Of a stretch of DNA of 64,000 bases, positions 1 through 11,824 are shown piece after piece. The notes under the pieces were generated by a model, which saw only the letters and a list, made by a program, of their open reading frames with translations, searched no databases and was not told the origin of the DNA. Position 1 is the stretch's first letter; every line of letters begins with the position of its first letter. The DNA is from Homarus americanus. Taxonomy: Eukaryota > Arthropoda > Malacostraca > Decapoda > Nephropidae. The stretch covers positions 3,332,283 through 3,396,282 of the forward strand of contig NW_024722158.1 in NCBI RefSeq assembly GCF_018991925.1, read 5' to 3'. The position numbers were made by a program, and so were the translations under genes.

Positions 1-236
1 GATGGTGGGGATGGTGATGGTGGGGGTGGTGATGGTGGGGTGGTGGAGTGGGATGGTGGGGGTGGGATGGTGGGGTGGTGAGGGGGTGGTGATGGTGGGG
101 TGGTGGGGGGTGGATGGTGGTGATGGTGGGGGGGTGGTGGTGGGTGGTGATGGTGGTGATGGTGGGGGTGGTGATGGTGGGGTGGTGGGTGGGATGGTGG
201 ATGGTGTGGTGATGGTGGGGTGGTGATGGGGGTGTG
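1..236. repeat. G-rich GGTGGTGAT-type minisatellite at the window edge
   Basis: Irregular tandem repetition of short units built from GATGGTGGGG and GTGGTGGG fills the first 236 bases and probably continues to the left. The plus strand is almost free of C. The small glycine/valine/methionine-rich open frame across it is a by-product of the repeat. Confidence 0.9.
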
Positions 237-716
237 GACGGACCATCAGGAAGTGAGGCCAGCGTTGTCCTCTATATTTCTAATTATCTCAGGTGAGTCA
301 TCATCGTGACGTCACGTCCGCGGCTCAGCAGCTGATGGCTCTTTTCCCACCCTCCTCCCCCCCCCTTCCCAGGACCCCCTCGTCTGTGTGGCTACTCTTC
401 AGGTTATGCCCCCTTCCCTGTCATAAGCCCAGGTATATAACAGTTTTGTCCGTCTGTCATTAGCCACACTGGTTATAAATTTATACCGACCTGTGATTGA
501 GGAGGTGAGGTGTTATTTAGCCCCCACCCCACCCTATTGTTACCAGGCAGCTGGCGACTTTAATTCCCTCTCCTTATCATTGTGCAGCTGACAGCCTCCT
601 CCTCCTCCTCCCTCCCTCCCTGGTTTTGTTCCACTCAGCTGATTCTGACATTTAAGTGTTGTTGCTTCTGTACAGCTGAGCGTGTGTGAGTTCTCCCGTG
701 TTCTTGTCGTCACGCT
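237..716. other. Unique intergenic DNA with a perfect CRE palindrome
   Basis: No gene seen. A full TGACGTCA palindrome (CREB/ATF consensus) lies at 307-314, next to a GC-rich stretch with CCGCGG. A C-run and TCC-rich tracts lie at 350-370 and 596-622. No coding potential beyond short chance frames. Confidence 0.5.
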
Positions 717-858
717 GGTGGGAGGGTGGGTGAGATGTGGGAGGGTGGGTGATGTGTGGGGAGGGATGTGTGGGAGGGTGGGTGATGTGTGTGGGAGGGT
801 GGGTGATGTGTGTGGGAGGGTGGGTGGGTGAGGTGGGAGGGTGGGTGGGTGAGGTGAG
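717..858. repeat. GGGAGGGTGGGTGATGTGTG minisatellite
   Basis: About six imperfect units of 20-27 bases containing GGGAGGGTGGGTG. G-runs occur in groups of three, a G-quadruplex-prone pattern. Open frames over it on both strands are artefacts. Confidence 0.88.
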
Positions 859-1291
859 TATTTTTGTCAAGGGATTTGGTTGTCTCGGGGGTGATGGTGA
901 TCCAGGATGGGCAGCTGTCAGGTTTCTTCCGTCTTTGTCGAACAACTGATCCCCCTTGTCTTGTTGTCTGTACAGTTAGACTCGTGTTATTACTGCCGTT
1001 CTTGACACATTTTCCATTGTTTTTCTGCCTATATTTTGCTCCATTGGTGTTAGTTCTTGCTATTGGACCTTGGAGCTAAAGATATGTGGGAGTGTGGGAG
1101 AGTTGGTTGTGGTGGTGGTGGTAGTGTGTGGTGGTAGTGTGTGGTGGTGGCGTGTGGTGGAGGCATGAGAGAGGCAGGTAGTTAGGACGGGAAGGTAACT
1201 GGAGGTGCTTAAAGGCAGTTGACCGCCGATTAGCCTGGAATTGTTATCACCTTCCTCACACGCACCACACCTGGGGGGAGACGATCTTCCC
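859..1291. other. Intergenic spacer, no gene seen
   Basis: Mixed-sequence DNA with a short GGTGGTAGTGTGTGGTGG stretch at about 1110-1160. Nothing recognisable. Confidence 0.4.
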
Positions 1292-1472
1292 CAGGACGAA
1301 CAACGACACTCTCTCTTTCTCTAGGATGAACAAGGGTACTCTTTCCCGAGGACGAACAACGATACTGACTCCCAAGGATGAACAAGGATACTCTTTCTTC
1401 AGGATGAACAAGGATACTCTTTCTGTAGGATGCACAAGGATACTCATTCCCTAGGACAAACAAGGATTCTCA
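1292..1472. repeat. 28-29 bp minisatellite, about seven degenerate copies
   Basis: Units share the core AGGATGAACAAGGATACTCT followed by a T/C-rich end. Copies drift (GACGAACAACGATACT, GATGCACAAGGATACT), so this is an old array. The minus-strand frames here simply translate the repeat. Confidence 0.88.
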
Positions 1473-1953
1473 AATTAAACCAAAACAGGGAAACTAATTA
1501 CCACGAAAGCTTTAATTTCTCTTCAAGCTTTGTTTACATAGGTGTTGGCGTGGGCGGTCTGTCGGTCGGCCAGCTTATTGACCTTGTTTATCCTGTGAGA
1601 AAAGCGGAACTTATTGAAGAGAAGCGCCTGAGAGGGACTGAGATAAGGAAGGTCTCAATGGGTTAATTTATGAGTGGCTTCTGGCCTGGCTTGTTGGGGT
1701 CACTGTCTTTCTTCTCTTTATTTTTTATTTCAATGTGGAGAGGATTTGTGATGACGTCAGAGAAATTGTAGTGTTAAAAGTCTCTCTCTCTCTCATAGTG
1801 TATTGACGTCACTGAGTTGGGATGTAAAGATTGTGTGTGAGAGAAGGACAGTGTGTGTAGTGGTGGGTGCAAGTAGCGCGACAACCTTGGGGGTGGGGAA
1901 GAGGAAGGAAAAGGGAAACAATCGTATCTTTTCTTGTGATCATCTACGTTTTT

Positions 1954-2002
<49 letters not shown>

Positions 2003-2330
2003 TGCTATTGAGTGTTTTCGTTCCTCTGGCTGTACAAATGGACTCTCTCTCTCTCTCTCTCTCCGTGGTCGGCTCCCCTTGATCCACCTCACGTTAACTG
2101 ACCCAGGTGTAAAGGTGATAGATGGATAGATATTCACGATACAGTAAGGTGCGAATCTCTCCAGGTATCCCGAAAGGTGTGGTATTGGATCCTCTTGAGT
2201 ACCATGCCAAAGGTCTTAGAGTACAATGAGTGAGTCCTTTAATTGAGATGTTTTAATTCTTTGAGTACATTGACTTAAATTCCTTGAGTACTAAGGCACG
2301 AGGCAAGTGTAAGGAGGCGTTAACATTGGT
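1473..2330. other. Intergenic DNA with two CRE palindromes and (GA)n/(CT)n tracts
   Basis: TGACGTCA occurs at 1752-1759 and again at 1804-1811. A (GA)n microsatellite lies at 1959-1999 and a (CT)n tract at 2043-2062. These two are complementary and about 45 bases apart, so they could pair as a hairpin. No credible coding region. Confidence 0.5.
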
Positions 2331-2405
2331 GTAGTGTTGTGGTGTTGTGTTGTGTTGTGGTGTATTGTAGTAGTGTTGTGTTGTGGCGTGGCAGTGTTGT
2401 GGTTG
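2331..2405. repeat. (TGTTG)n-like low-complexity tract
   Basis: Irregular GTGTTGTGGTGTTGTG repetition, 75 bases. Confidence 0.75.
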
Positions 2406-2647
2406 GGTTGTCACACTGCTGGCTGCTTCAACTTGTTATCTGGCAAACCTATGATAATTATCGCGTTCACTGTCGGGTACTCAAGGATCAAGAGACCAGA
2501 AACGTGTGTGTGTGTGAGTAACTTAGCGTTTGCCTCGTGCACACTACCACACACGTCTCTATTACTGTGTTTAATGTGCTCGAAATGGCAAGACCAGAAC
2601 GCCGGCTGTTACGTAGCTGAATGTGTGTTTCGGTAAAATTTGTGTTG

Positions 2648-2750
2648 ATTGGCCATTGCCCACAGTGACGTCCATTAGTGCGCGTGTTAATTGGCCGTCC
2701 CCCACCGTGACATCACTTCGTAAGCATTTAATTGACCATTGCGCCTCCCA
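2648..2750. promoter_or_regulatory. Phased CCAAT/CRE-like units, possible promoter
   Basis: Two tandem units of 42 and 41 bases each begin with ATTGGCC, an inverted CCAAT box (ATTGG at 2648-2652 and 2690-2694). Each carries a CRE-like site: TGACGTCC from 2666 and TGACATCA at 2708-2715. A partial third unit, ATTGACCATTGCGCCTCCCA, starts at 2731. CCAAT boxes (NF-Y) close to CREs are typical of animal proximal promoters. Downstream, at about 2862, ATGGCGCCACAG has a good AAG context but opens only a 15-codon frame unless spliced. Promoter function is inference; an old tandem duplication of neutral DNA would look the same. Confidence 0.35.
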
Positions 2751-3748
2751 CTAAGAAGTTTAACTAGGTTGATGCGCCACTCACCTGACCAGTCAACACT
2801 TGCAGGTGGCTGTCGCGTTTGTTTGTCAGTGGAGGAAAAAAAAATTTGTACACCGTGTGAAGATGGCGCCACAGGTGCTGCAGGAAGCCCGGATAATGCC
2901 GCGAACTTAACACTGAAATGACTGCCGTATGTCTTATATGTTAATGACTTTGTACCTTTATCGTTCTCATAATTTGGTGTCAGGATGAAATTTAGTTTTT
3001 AAGAGAAGGAAATAAACTGTTGATATATGGTACGACAACTTGTAGAGTGGTGTAAGGAAGAGTTCACCCAGTTAAGATATCCCTCACTTTATATAAATAC
3101 CATCAGTCATGTCAGGTAAGATGGGAAGTGATTTAAACTCAACCCTATCAGGAGAAGATGGGAATTAAGAGCGCAGACCATCACCCAGGCTGGCGTAAGT
3201 GGTGGTGGTGGTGGTGACAGGCACGAGCTCTCTCCTGTGTGTTTCAGATGCGGGAAGTTTGTTGTTTAATGTCTATACTCTAGATCTCTTTTTTGTAGTT
3301 CTGGAGTAAATAGAGCGACTACTGACCATTACAAGGTGGTGGTTCTTGATGTATGTGTCGTTTGTATTTCTCTCTCTCTCGGAGTGTTCCGCAGGTGTAA
3401 CAGCTTCCGGCAGTGTTTCTTTAACCAGGTAATTGACGCAGCTAAATGTCAGAGCAACAGGAAATTACATAGCTTGAATTTCATGCAAAGGTGTAAATCA
3501 CGATGCATGCGGGGAGGAGGTGACCGCGTTTCCCTAGCTCCCTGTCACCACGTATAGTGTTTTTTCCACCTGATGGTCTGCGGAAAATGACGAGAATTAT
3601 GGTGTATCGCTGTCCGGGATTTTCTCTCTCTATATATGCTGTTCGTTCTTTCCTTCGGCTGTGATCTATCCGGCTTTCTAGTTTTGTATACCGTGGGGCT
3701 TCATTTTCTGCTTGCTTTATATGTTTGTATGTAGGTCAACCAGGTAGA
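2751..3748. other. Intergenic DNA, no gene seen
   Basis: Mixed-composition DNA with a short GGTGGTGGTGGTG run near 3200 and short pyrimidine tracts near 3370 and 3625. No frame looks like an exon. Confidence 0.4.
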
Positions 3749-3822
3749 TGTGTGTGTGTGTGTGTGTGTGTGTGTCCAATAAAAAGTAAATTCAGGTAAG
3801 TATGGAATAGAGAGCTGGATGT

Positions 3823-3872
<50 letters not shown>

Positions 3873-3942
3873 CGTGCGTGTGTGTCCTTGGGGGTAAAGA
3901 AGTTTGATCCTGAGGGCTTCCTGTAGGAGGTGGCCTGGGGCG

Positions 3943-3993
<51 letters not shown>

Positions 3994-3995
3994 CC
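3749..3995. repeat. Cluster of three (TG)n microsatellites
   Basis: (TG)n runs at 3749-3774, about 3825-3883 (with TGCG interruptions) and about 3951-3990, the last preceded by (TA)n. They are separated by 50-60 bases of unique DNA. Histidine/threonine-rich minus-strand frames here are (CA)n translations. Confidence 0.95.
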
Positions 3996-4205
3996 TGGAG
4001 GAGGGGGAGAGAAACACGTCATTATGAGAGAGTATACAGGTACTGAACACTTTAGTAGGTGAGGTGAGGTCTTGGTGTCTTGACGTTGTGTTTTGACGTA
4101 AAGTGTGTATTCACCCTTAAGTGTGTCTTGATGAGGTGAAGGAGGTAGAGTGCGTGAGGGCGGAGGAAGGTTGGTACAGTAGGTGACCCAGTACACCAGT
4201 TCCCA

Positions 4206-4431
4206 GTGGAGGAGGAGAAGGTGACGCTGGTGGAGGAGGAGGTGAAGGAGGAAGTGGATGTGGTGACGGTGGTGGAGGAGGAAGTGGATGTGGTGACGGT
4301 GGTGGAGGAGGAAGTGGATGTGGTGACGGTGGTGGAGGAGGAAGTGGATGTGGTGACGGTGGTGGAGGAGGAGGTGGTGGTGAAGGAGGAAGTGGATGTG
4401 GTGACGCTGGTGGAGGAGGAGGAGGGAGAGG
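4206..4431. repeat. 30-bp minisatellite, about seven copies
   Basis: Unit GTGGAGGAGGAAGTGGATGT plus ten further bases ending GACGGTG; inner copies are nearly identical. Because 30 is a multiple of three, both strands stay open (plus-strand VEEEVDVVTV repeated), which explains the coding-like frames. No start context or flanking coding sequence supports a gene. Confidence 0.9.
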
Positions 4432-5636
4432 TGGTCCTAATTGCCCACCCCCTCAATCCTAATAGATCCTTTCAGTCCTATTAGACCCTCCCAGTCCCAA
4501 TAGGCCCCAACCTGATCTGACCATCTTCATTGGGGTCTCGATAGAACTGCGGCTTCAATCCTGTTTACTCGGTTCGGTCCGATTAAGCTTAGGGCCTATA
4601 AAGACTGTGGGTTATTTGACCAGTGTTCAGTCCAGTCCACCTTGAGGGAGGGAAGGAGGGGGGGGGGAGAGGAGAGGGTGGGTGGATAGATGACGTCACC
4701 AAGTAATGTTTATTGAAGGAATGGGTGGATAGATGACGTCACGCGAGTATTGTCCCACCAATAACTATCTCGCAGCAGCAAATTAACGAGTGATGGTAAT
4801 TTTAAATGGCATCAATATTCTTGGGTCGAGGAACACGTTATGTATCAGGCCCTCAATACCGCTCCAGCCTCCACCACTCGTAAGGAAATTTCCATGTAAA
4901 TTAGATACTATTCATTAGCGGTGGGGGGAGGGGAGGGTCAGTGTGTATCCATGGTAGATCTCTTCTCTTCCTCCTTCCTCTCTTCTCTCTCCTCTTCCTT
5001 TTGCTCCTCCTCCTCCTTTAAGCTACTTGACATTTGGTGGTATTAGTTACGTCAACATGCTTGGGGGCGACGGTGGCACACATTACCCTAAAGAGGTGAA
5101 AGGTTAAGGCCACAGTGGTGCTCTCTCAGTGGTGAAAGGCGGCTCTTATTGTTTATACCTGATAATGTTCCTTCAGCTGGTGACTAAATAGACGCTAAGA
5201 CAATAAAGCAGTTTTATGGTCACGTCGGGGGAGATAATTAAATGTGATGATATTAACCTGGGATAAATCTTAACCCCCTGTTATGGTTAAAGGTTTAGAG
5301 AGTGTTGGAGGGGATGTGTGTATGGGAGGTGAAGTTGTGAGTGTGATTTGTAGTCGATAAATAATAATAAAACTTAGATTATGTAACAGTTCAGCATCAT
5401 CCAAACAGGTATAAACTCTGCCCGCGAAGCATTGCCGTGGGAGGGTCACACACACACACACACAGACGGGCAGATAGAGGACCAAAAACAATTCCTCGTC
5501 TCACAGGTACAAATAGGGTAATTAAGCACTATGATTTTTATAAAAGGTAAACACAGTAAAGTATCATGACTACAGAACACAACTACACGGCGCTGCCAGA
5601 GGGACGGAAATTGTAGTAGTAATTGTTGATGTTACA
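4432..5636. other. Intergenic DNA with duplicated CRE-containing 19-mer
   Basis: Degenerate ATCCTAATAGA-type motifs lie at 4450-4520 (see the related inverted repeat near 54.2 kb). The 19-mer GGGTGGATAGATGACGTCAC occurs twice about 43 bases apart, giving TGACGTCA at 4691-4698 and 4734-4741. A purine/G-run lies at 4645-4680, a CT-rich tract at 4965-5020 and a short (AC)n at 5448-5464. No gene seen. Confidence 0.45.
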
Positions 5637-5937
5637 CGGTGAGGTGAGGGGAGGTGAGGTGGGGGGTAATGGGGCGAGGGGAGGTGGAGAAGGGAGGGGA
5701 GGTGGAGGGGGTACAAGGAGGGGAGGGAGGTGAGGTGGGGGGTAATGGGGAGGGTGAGTGTGAGGTGGGGTAATGGGGGAGGGGAGGGAGGTGGGGGGTA
5801 TGGGGCGAGGGGAGGTGAGGTGGGGGGGTAATGGGGCGGGAGGGGAGGTGAGGTGGAGGTGGGGGGGGTAATGGGGGAGGGGAGGGAGGGGGGGGAAGGG
5901 GCAGAGGGGAGGTGAGGTGGGGGGAGGAGGGCAGAGG
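5637..5937. repeat. G-rich GGGGAGGTGAGGTGGGGGG minisatellite
   Basis: About 300 bases of irregular units around GGGAGGTGAGGTGGGGGGTA and TAATGGGG. The plus strand has almost no C. Strongly G-quadruplex-prone. Confidence 0.9.
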
Positions 5938-6063
5938 TCAAATGTGTTGTCAGTGTCAGGCAGCAGTGTAGTAGTAGGTGGCGGTCACGGTGGCAGGGTG
6001 AGGGTGTTGGAGGTGAAGCGATTACTGATGTGCCCGAGGCCTGAGGTGCTGCCAGAGTTGGTG

Positions 6064-6512
6064 TTGGAGTGGTGGAGGAGAGGAAGTGTGGTGGGTGTGA
6101 TGGTGTCTAGTGGTGGAGGAGGACGTGTGGTGGTGGTGATGGTGTCTGGAGGAGGGACGTGGTGGTGGATGGTGAGGAGGGGGACGTGTGGTGATGGTGT
6201 CTAGTGGTGGAGGAGGGACGTGGTGGTGATGGTGTCTAGTGGTGGAGGAGGGACGTGGTGGTGAGTGTCTAGTGGTGGAGGAGGGGACGTGTGGTGGTGA
6301 TGGTGTCTAGTCTGAGGAAGGGACGTGTGGTGTGTCTAGTGGTGGAGGACGTGTGGTGGTGTCTAGTGGTGGAGGAAGGGACGTGTGTGGTGATGGTGTC
6401 TAGTGGTGGAGGAGGACGTGTGGTGTGATGGTGTCTTGTGGTGGAGGAAGGACGTGGGTGTGAGTGGTGTCTAGTGGTGGAGGAAGGGACGTGTGGTGGT
6501 GAGTGAAGGTGA
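6064..6512. repeat. Minisatellite, 30-40 bp units with GTGTCTAGTGGTGGAGGA core
   Basis: About twelve units of unequal length share GTGTCTAGTGGTGGAGGA and GGGACGTGTGGTGGTGAT. Length differs mainly in the GTG part. No coding function inferred. Confidence 0.9.
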
Positions 6513-7449
6513 GGGTGTTAAGAATATATGAAGTGAGGAAGGTGTAGTGTGTGTATGTGAGTTCTTTTATAGGTTAGGTTAGATTAGGTTAGGAAAACAG
6601 GGGATCATGTAAGATTGGACAAGACTCAGATCATGAACCAGAGAAGCACAAGGGTAGCAGTGTCTCCCCCTACCATCCCGTGAGGAGGGGCGGGTGTGGG
6701 AGGGTCACGTTGAATTGGTGCAGTTTGACGATCAATGAAACAGGAATCCTTGAATATTTGAACGACACACACACACACACACACACACACATGGGACTTT
6801 AGGTGAGTAGTATCCACCAAGCGTCAAGAGCGTTCACTACTGGTCGATTCAGTGTTACTTAGTCAGTCATATCTATTCGTGTGTGTGGTGTAGTGTGTAG
6901 GTAAGTGTAGTGTAGGTAAGTATAGTGTGTGTGTGTGTGGTGAGGGTACTGTTTCCTTCCCTCCCTCTCTCCCTCCCTTCTTCCCTTCGTTCCTTCCCAC
7001 CTTCCTTTGTCCCTCCCTCCCTCCCACTACCCCAGGACCAACCCCTCACTTGCCTCACGCCTCCCCTCGCCCCTGTCGCTGATCGAGGGGTAATAAGAGC
7101 GGTGTTCCCTCAGTGTTGTCCACCCCAGGGCTCTATATTCCCACGGGTTCAGTTTGGTCTGTGTTAAGTTAGCTCCCCCTCCCTCCCCCTCCACATTACA
7201 TAATACACGACCTTATCTAATGAAGGGCTTATTAACAAATTACAGCAGCCATAACTGATATAATACAAACGACTTATAATTGGCATATACCGAATAACAT
7301 GGGGGAAGGAGAGGGTCATTTAGCAAAGAAATTTCAACACATTTACATTACAAAGGTGAGGTTGGCGAGGAGTGAACACAAAGGTTATATATTACGTGTT
7401 TACCTGCCCAGACCACCTGTAAAACCCTAACAGTGAGATAGAGTGATAT
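6513..7449. other. Intergenic DNA with short TTAGG run, (AC)n and polypyrimidine tract
   Basis: GGTTAGGTTAGATTAGGTTA at 6571-6592 is a degenerate TTAGG run. (AC)n lies at 6765-6790 and (TG)n around 6928-6940. A CCCTCCCTCTCTCCC-type polypyrimidine tract covers 6955-7030. No gene seen. Confidence 0.45.
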
Positions 7450-7532
7450 GGTGGTGGTGGTGGTGGTGGTGGTGGTGATGATGGTGGTGGTGGTGATGAT
7501 GGTGGTGGTGGTGGTGGTGGTGGTGATGATGG
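7450..7532. repeat. (GGT)n / (GAT)n trinucleotide microsatellite
   Basis: Uninterrupted GGT repeats with GAT interruptions. The minus-strand proline/serine-rich frame is its translation. Confidence 0.95.
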
Positions 7533-8960
7533 TGTAATAGTGTCTGGTGTTGTGGATCTTGTTAGTGATGTGTGTTTGTTTATCATTGTATGTTTGTATA
7601 ATGTCCTGTTCATGTTTTTAATTCATTTTCCCTCTACTAAACACATCTTTCGTGTTTCAAGTTAAAAAAAAAACACGAATTCAATCCTTTTTTTTTTCCT
7701 TTACCGTAATTGAGGTAAAAAATAATAATTAAATCTCACTAATTTGTTCCTCAAACGAAAAAATCCCACTATCCAATATTTTTAATAATTTCTTGTGTTA
7801 CAGGTAAGGCGTGAGGTGGGGAAGCAGTGGTGGCAGAGAGAGACAGTGCCCTGGTAAGTACAGTAAAGTGTGTGTGTGTGTGTACAGTAATCTTAAGCCA
7901 TGTTCACAGTGCGTCACCACGTACAGGCCTGCCACGTGGTGTTGTGCGCTCTCTCTCTCTCTCTCTCTCAGCTGACTCGTTTTCAATGGGATGCTGGGGG
8001 GTGGGGAAGGGGGGGTTAGGGAGAATAAACGTGTGTGTAAATAAATGAATAGAGGGGTGAGGGGTGGGGAGGGGGGTGTAGTGGCACACGCCGGTCTGGG
8101 TACACCCAAGATTAGTGTGGTTAAAAATGTTAATAATCTCCCTCCCGTTTTAGTCTCATAGAACACGTACTGAACAGAAGGTAAAGAGGGCGACGGACAG
8201 TTGTCTTCTGTAGGTTAGGTTAAGGCCCTCGTGGTGTGTCTCAGGAGGTATCTGGGGGTGTCCACGGTAGGTACTCGGTGGGGGGGGGGGTAAAGGTGGT
8301 GTATTTTAGCTAGTATCAGTGTTAAGTATGTGAGCGTGTACTGATCTGTCAAGTTTGGTCTATTATTATTATTATGAATCTTTACTATTGATATTAGAAT
8401 TTGTGTCAATATTTAATCTTTTGTTGTTATTATTATTATATGTATTTGTTTTTAGTCCTTTCTAGTCACTCGTTGCAATTATTCTTTCATTGTACAACTG
8501 TCCAAATAACTAGACGTGTACGTGTTGACAGTCCCGTGTGTCAGGTGGTGAGGAGAAGGGGTAGTGTGAGGGGGGTTGGGGGTCCTGGCAGGCTTCTCGG
8601 GTTATTAATCTTGAGTAAAGACTTTTGACGTAAGAGACAGCAGATGTGTTCCTCATCAGCTGTTGCTAATACCAGGTGATGGATAGACAAACTGTATACC
8701 TGTAGTTTAATTATACCTGGGAATATGTAATGTACTCAGGTAAGTTCTTTTGTTTATATAATGTCTCTCTTTGTTTATAATGTCTGTAAGTTTGTAAAGT
8801 TATGGGATTATTGACTGAATCTTAATGGAGGTAATTGGAGCCTCACAGTGATCCCTGCTACGTGCACTTGTTGATATTGTGCCATGCCAGTTGTCACGAG
8901 ATACTTAACAGTGACGTTGTTCTTGGCCGGAGTTATTCTTGGTGGGGGGGGAGGGGTATA
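7533..8960. other. Intergenic DNA, A+T-rich part then mixed; no gene seen
   Basis: A/T homopolymer runs at 7660-7745, (TG)n at 7869-7882, (CT)n at 7950-7969 and a 12-base G run at 8279-8291. ATT-rich stretches lie near 8360 and 8425. GGTTAGGTTAAGG occurs at 8214. Nothing protein-like. Confidence 0.4.
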
Positions 8961-9527
8961 GTGTGTGTGGTGATGGTGGTGTGGCGTGTGTGTGTGTGGT
9001 GATGGTAGTGTGGCGTGTGTGTGTGGTGATGGTAGTGTGGCGTGTGTGTGTGGTGATGGTAGTGTGGCGTGTGTGTGTGGTGATGGTAGTGTTGTGTGTG
9101 TGTGGTGATGGTAGTGTGGCGTGTGTGTGTGTGGTGATGGTAGTGTGGCGTGTGTGTGTGTGGTGATGGTGTGGCGTGTGTGTGTGGTGATGGTGTGTGG
9201 CGTGTGTGTGTGTGTGGTGATGGTAGTGTGGCGTGTGTGTGTGTGTGGTGATGGTAGTGTGGCGTGTGTGTGTGTGTGGTGATGGTGGTGTGGCGTGTGT
9301 GTGTGTGGTGATGGTAGTGTGGCGTGTGTGTGTGGCGATGGTGTGGCGTGTGTGTGTGGCGATGGTGGTGTGGCGTGTGTGTGTGGTGATGGTAGTGTGG
9401 CGTGTGTGTGTGGTGATGGTAGTGTGGCGTGTGGCGTGTGTGTGGTGATGGTAGTGTGGCGTGTGTGTGTGTGTGGTGATGGTAGTGTGGCGTGTGTGTG
9501 GTGATGGTAGTGTGGCGTGTGTGTGCG
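8961..9527. repeat. GTGGTGATGGTAGTGTGGCG minisatellite, over 20 copies
   Basis: Units of 22-28 bases: the constant core GTGGTGATGGTAGTGTGGCG followed by a variable (TG)n of 4-9 dinucleotides. This is a minisatellite with an embedded slipping microsatellite. Minus-strand frames of more than 200 codons rich in His/Thr are shadows. Confidence 0.95.
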
Positions 9528-9636
9528 CGTTGCCTGACCTCCACATGTTTTGTTGGTGGTATTGACCCAAGACCAGTGTCTGCCTCCTGACCTTCAGATT
9601 TCTTAACCTGCCTGAATATGTGAGGGAGTCTTGGTG

Positions 9637-9738
9637 ATGGTGGAGGTGTTGTATTAAGAATGGTGGAGATAGTAGAGGTATTGTAAGAGGAATGGTGGAG
9701 GTGTTGTAGGTGGAATGGTGGAGATTTTGTAGGAGGGA
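9637..9738. repeat. About 32-bp minisatellite, three to four copies
   Basis: Units share AATGGTGGAG followed by GTGTTGTA, ATAGTAGAGG or ATTTTGTA. Degenerate. Confidence 0.75.
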
Positions 9739-11250
9739 GAGTCACACTGGAGAATAAAATAAGTCATAACCACTTCAGAAGATCACCTCCTCTGTCCTGC
9801 CTCGTAAAGGAGAACAAAAACACAACAAGACCCTGATTAATGCAGAAGTCACGTCACTTCCCCCTGTCATCCGTACAGAGCTCAAACTACACCCAGAGAG
9901 GAGACTAAAGGTACACATCCCCCAAAATAAATAAAGTAAGGCCTAGATAGTCTCCAAAGATCATCTTGCAGGAGAGAGAGAAGGTGAGGGAAATCTTGAA
10001 GTGATTTTCCCCTAAACAAGACATAAGAAGGCGGTTATCTGGACGTGTTATACCAGGGAAGATGTGTCAGTGAGGGGAGGAGGAGGACGGCGGGAGGGGG
10101 ATGATTTAATCCGTTTCTCATCTGCATAATTAATGGTGAAGAAGGTTGAGGGGAGGGGGACGCCAGCGGGGGTGAGGTATGGTGAGGTGGTGTGAATGAG
10201 GAAGACAGTGAGAGAGAGAGTGAGTGAGTGAGGAAGGGAGGGAGAGAATGAGTGAGTAAGGGAGAGTGAGTGAGGCGTCTGGAGTCACATAATAGGAGTG
10301 TGCAGTATTGACACTTGATCTGACGGGCGGGGTGGGATGAGTGGGCGGGGTGTGGGTGGGGTAGGTGGGTGGGGTCGGTGTTGCAATCTTGGCTCTGACT
10401 TATTGCTGTAGCCTCCTGTGTTTACTGTGTAGCCACGAGTCTCATGCTCCCCCCTCCCCCAGGAGTCCCTTACACCCCTCCCCCTCCTTGATGGCTTGAT
10501 AGACTCCCACGGAAGACGATGGTATCTCTTGATCTGGGGACGTGTGTGTGTGTGAGGAGGCCGTGTGTGGTACAGGTAGAGACACCCACACTCACTCACT
10601 CAACCAGACAGACAGGTGCACTAGCCGCTTACCCTCCACCCCGGTCCTCCCACACACCGTCTCCTAGTTTACTCAACCAGTGTCAGTCAGTCAGAGCGTG
10701 TAGGTTGTCGAGGACCACCTGCCCGAATGTCTCGTTAGTGTAATACATGGCGGTGTTATAAGGGTCTAGGTGTGTCGTGCGTGTATGACCGACGGTGGTT
10801 AAGTGAGGAACCTTGTGTGGAGCCCCGACAGACTAGACCCCGACGATGACCGTACTGACTGTCTTAACATTACGCGCTTGGTCTGTCAAGTGGGAAATAT
10901 ATAGGGAATGTTTTACGGTGGCTGTGCTGTATACTTACGGCTGTCGTGTTGCTGTTACCGTACCATAGTAAACCTTTTGTTATGCTGTATTAAGGAAGGT
11001 CGTACTGTAGTTAATTGTGTGTTTACCATAACCGCGAGTGAGTGAGTGAGGGAGGGCGTATATCCACTCTTCCATCATTTGAATAAAACTTGTTCCTACA
11101 GACGGACTCCCCCGCCTTTGTTCTCCTGTGTTTACCGGGACTGTTATTTTATTCCTGATTGTTTTTATTGTTCAAGTTGATGTAGGATGATGATATAATC
11201 TTAGCTTAAAGGGTCGTATTAATGGTTAGGATGTGGTTAAGGTAATGTAT
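9739..11250. other. Intergenic DNA, no gene seen
   Basis: Unique DNA with purine tracts (GAGTGAGT-type repeats at 10208-10275) and GGGTGGGGT-type G-rich DNA at 10325-10375. A CTCACTCACTCAACC pyrimidine stretch lies near 10590. Several AGGTA donor-like strings occur, but no frame resembles an exon. Confidence 0.4.
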
Positions 11251-11307
11251 GGTGTGTGTGTGTGTGTATGTATGGCTGTATGTATGTATGTATGTATGTA
11301 TGTATGT
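11251..11307. repeat. (TG)n plus (TATG)n microsatellite
   Basis: A short (GT)n followed by about seven TATG units. Confidence 0.92.
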
Positions 11308-11824
11308 TGTTACGAGTTGGGGATTTAGAATATAGTTAAAAGTCTACCCAGATCCCAACAGGCAACAACAAAAAAAAACAAAGACAATCGGACTATAAAA
11401 GGGTAGACAAAGGATGCGAGTTTTTGTTGTGTATAATAAAGTACCATAAATCCCTAACAAAATATTCAGCTTTCTATAATTTACCCTTAACCATACTTAA
11501 CCAAAACATTAACAGTATATACATATTTATACAACATACAATAATTTGAAGCAAGGTGGAGGTGGGAGGTAACATAAGATTACAAATACCTAAGTGCGGA
11601 GCTGAGATGGCTGACGAGTTAGGCTGAGTATTGCAGAAGACGGTAGTCACTGTGCCGTAGGTTTCCATGATAGGTGATCCTGTGGTCACTTCCTAGAGTG
11701 AACTGAACTCTCCTCGAATTGGAGCTGACAAAGAAGACTTGTAGGAGGTGACGCAACAACCAGGATATGGAGAAGGGAAACCCCGGACTGGTAACTAAGA
11801 GTAGTCATACTCGTGTTTCGTCCC
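11308..11824. other. Unique DNA between two (TATG)n tracts
   Basis: A+T-rich first half, then mixed DNA. A 71-codon minus-strand frame at 11474-11689 has no recognisable motif. Similar (TATG)n runs bound the 11.3-11.94 kb segment, which may be an old insertion with microsatellite ends. This is not demonstrated. Confidence 0.35.

Noticed and set aside
8905..9745. Minus-strand frames of 221 and 270 codons rich in His and Thr
   Set aside because: They translate a GTGGTGATGGTAGTG minisatellite; composition and periodicity follow the DNA unit and no unique protein sequence is present.
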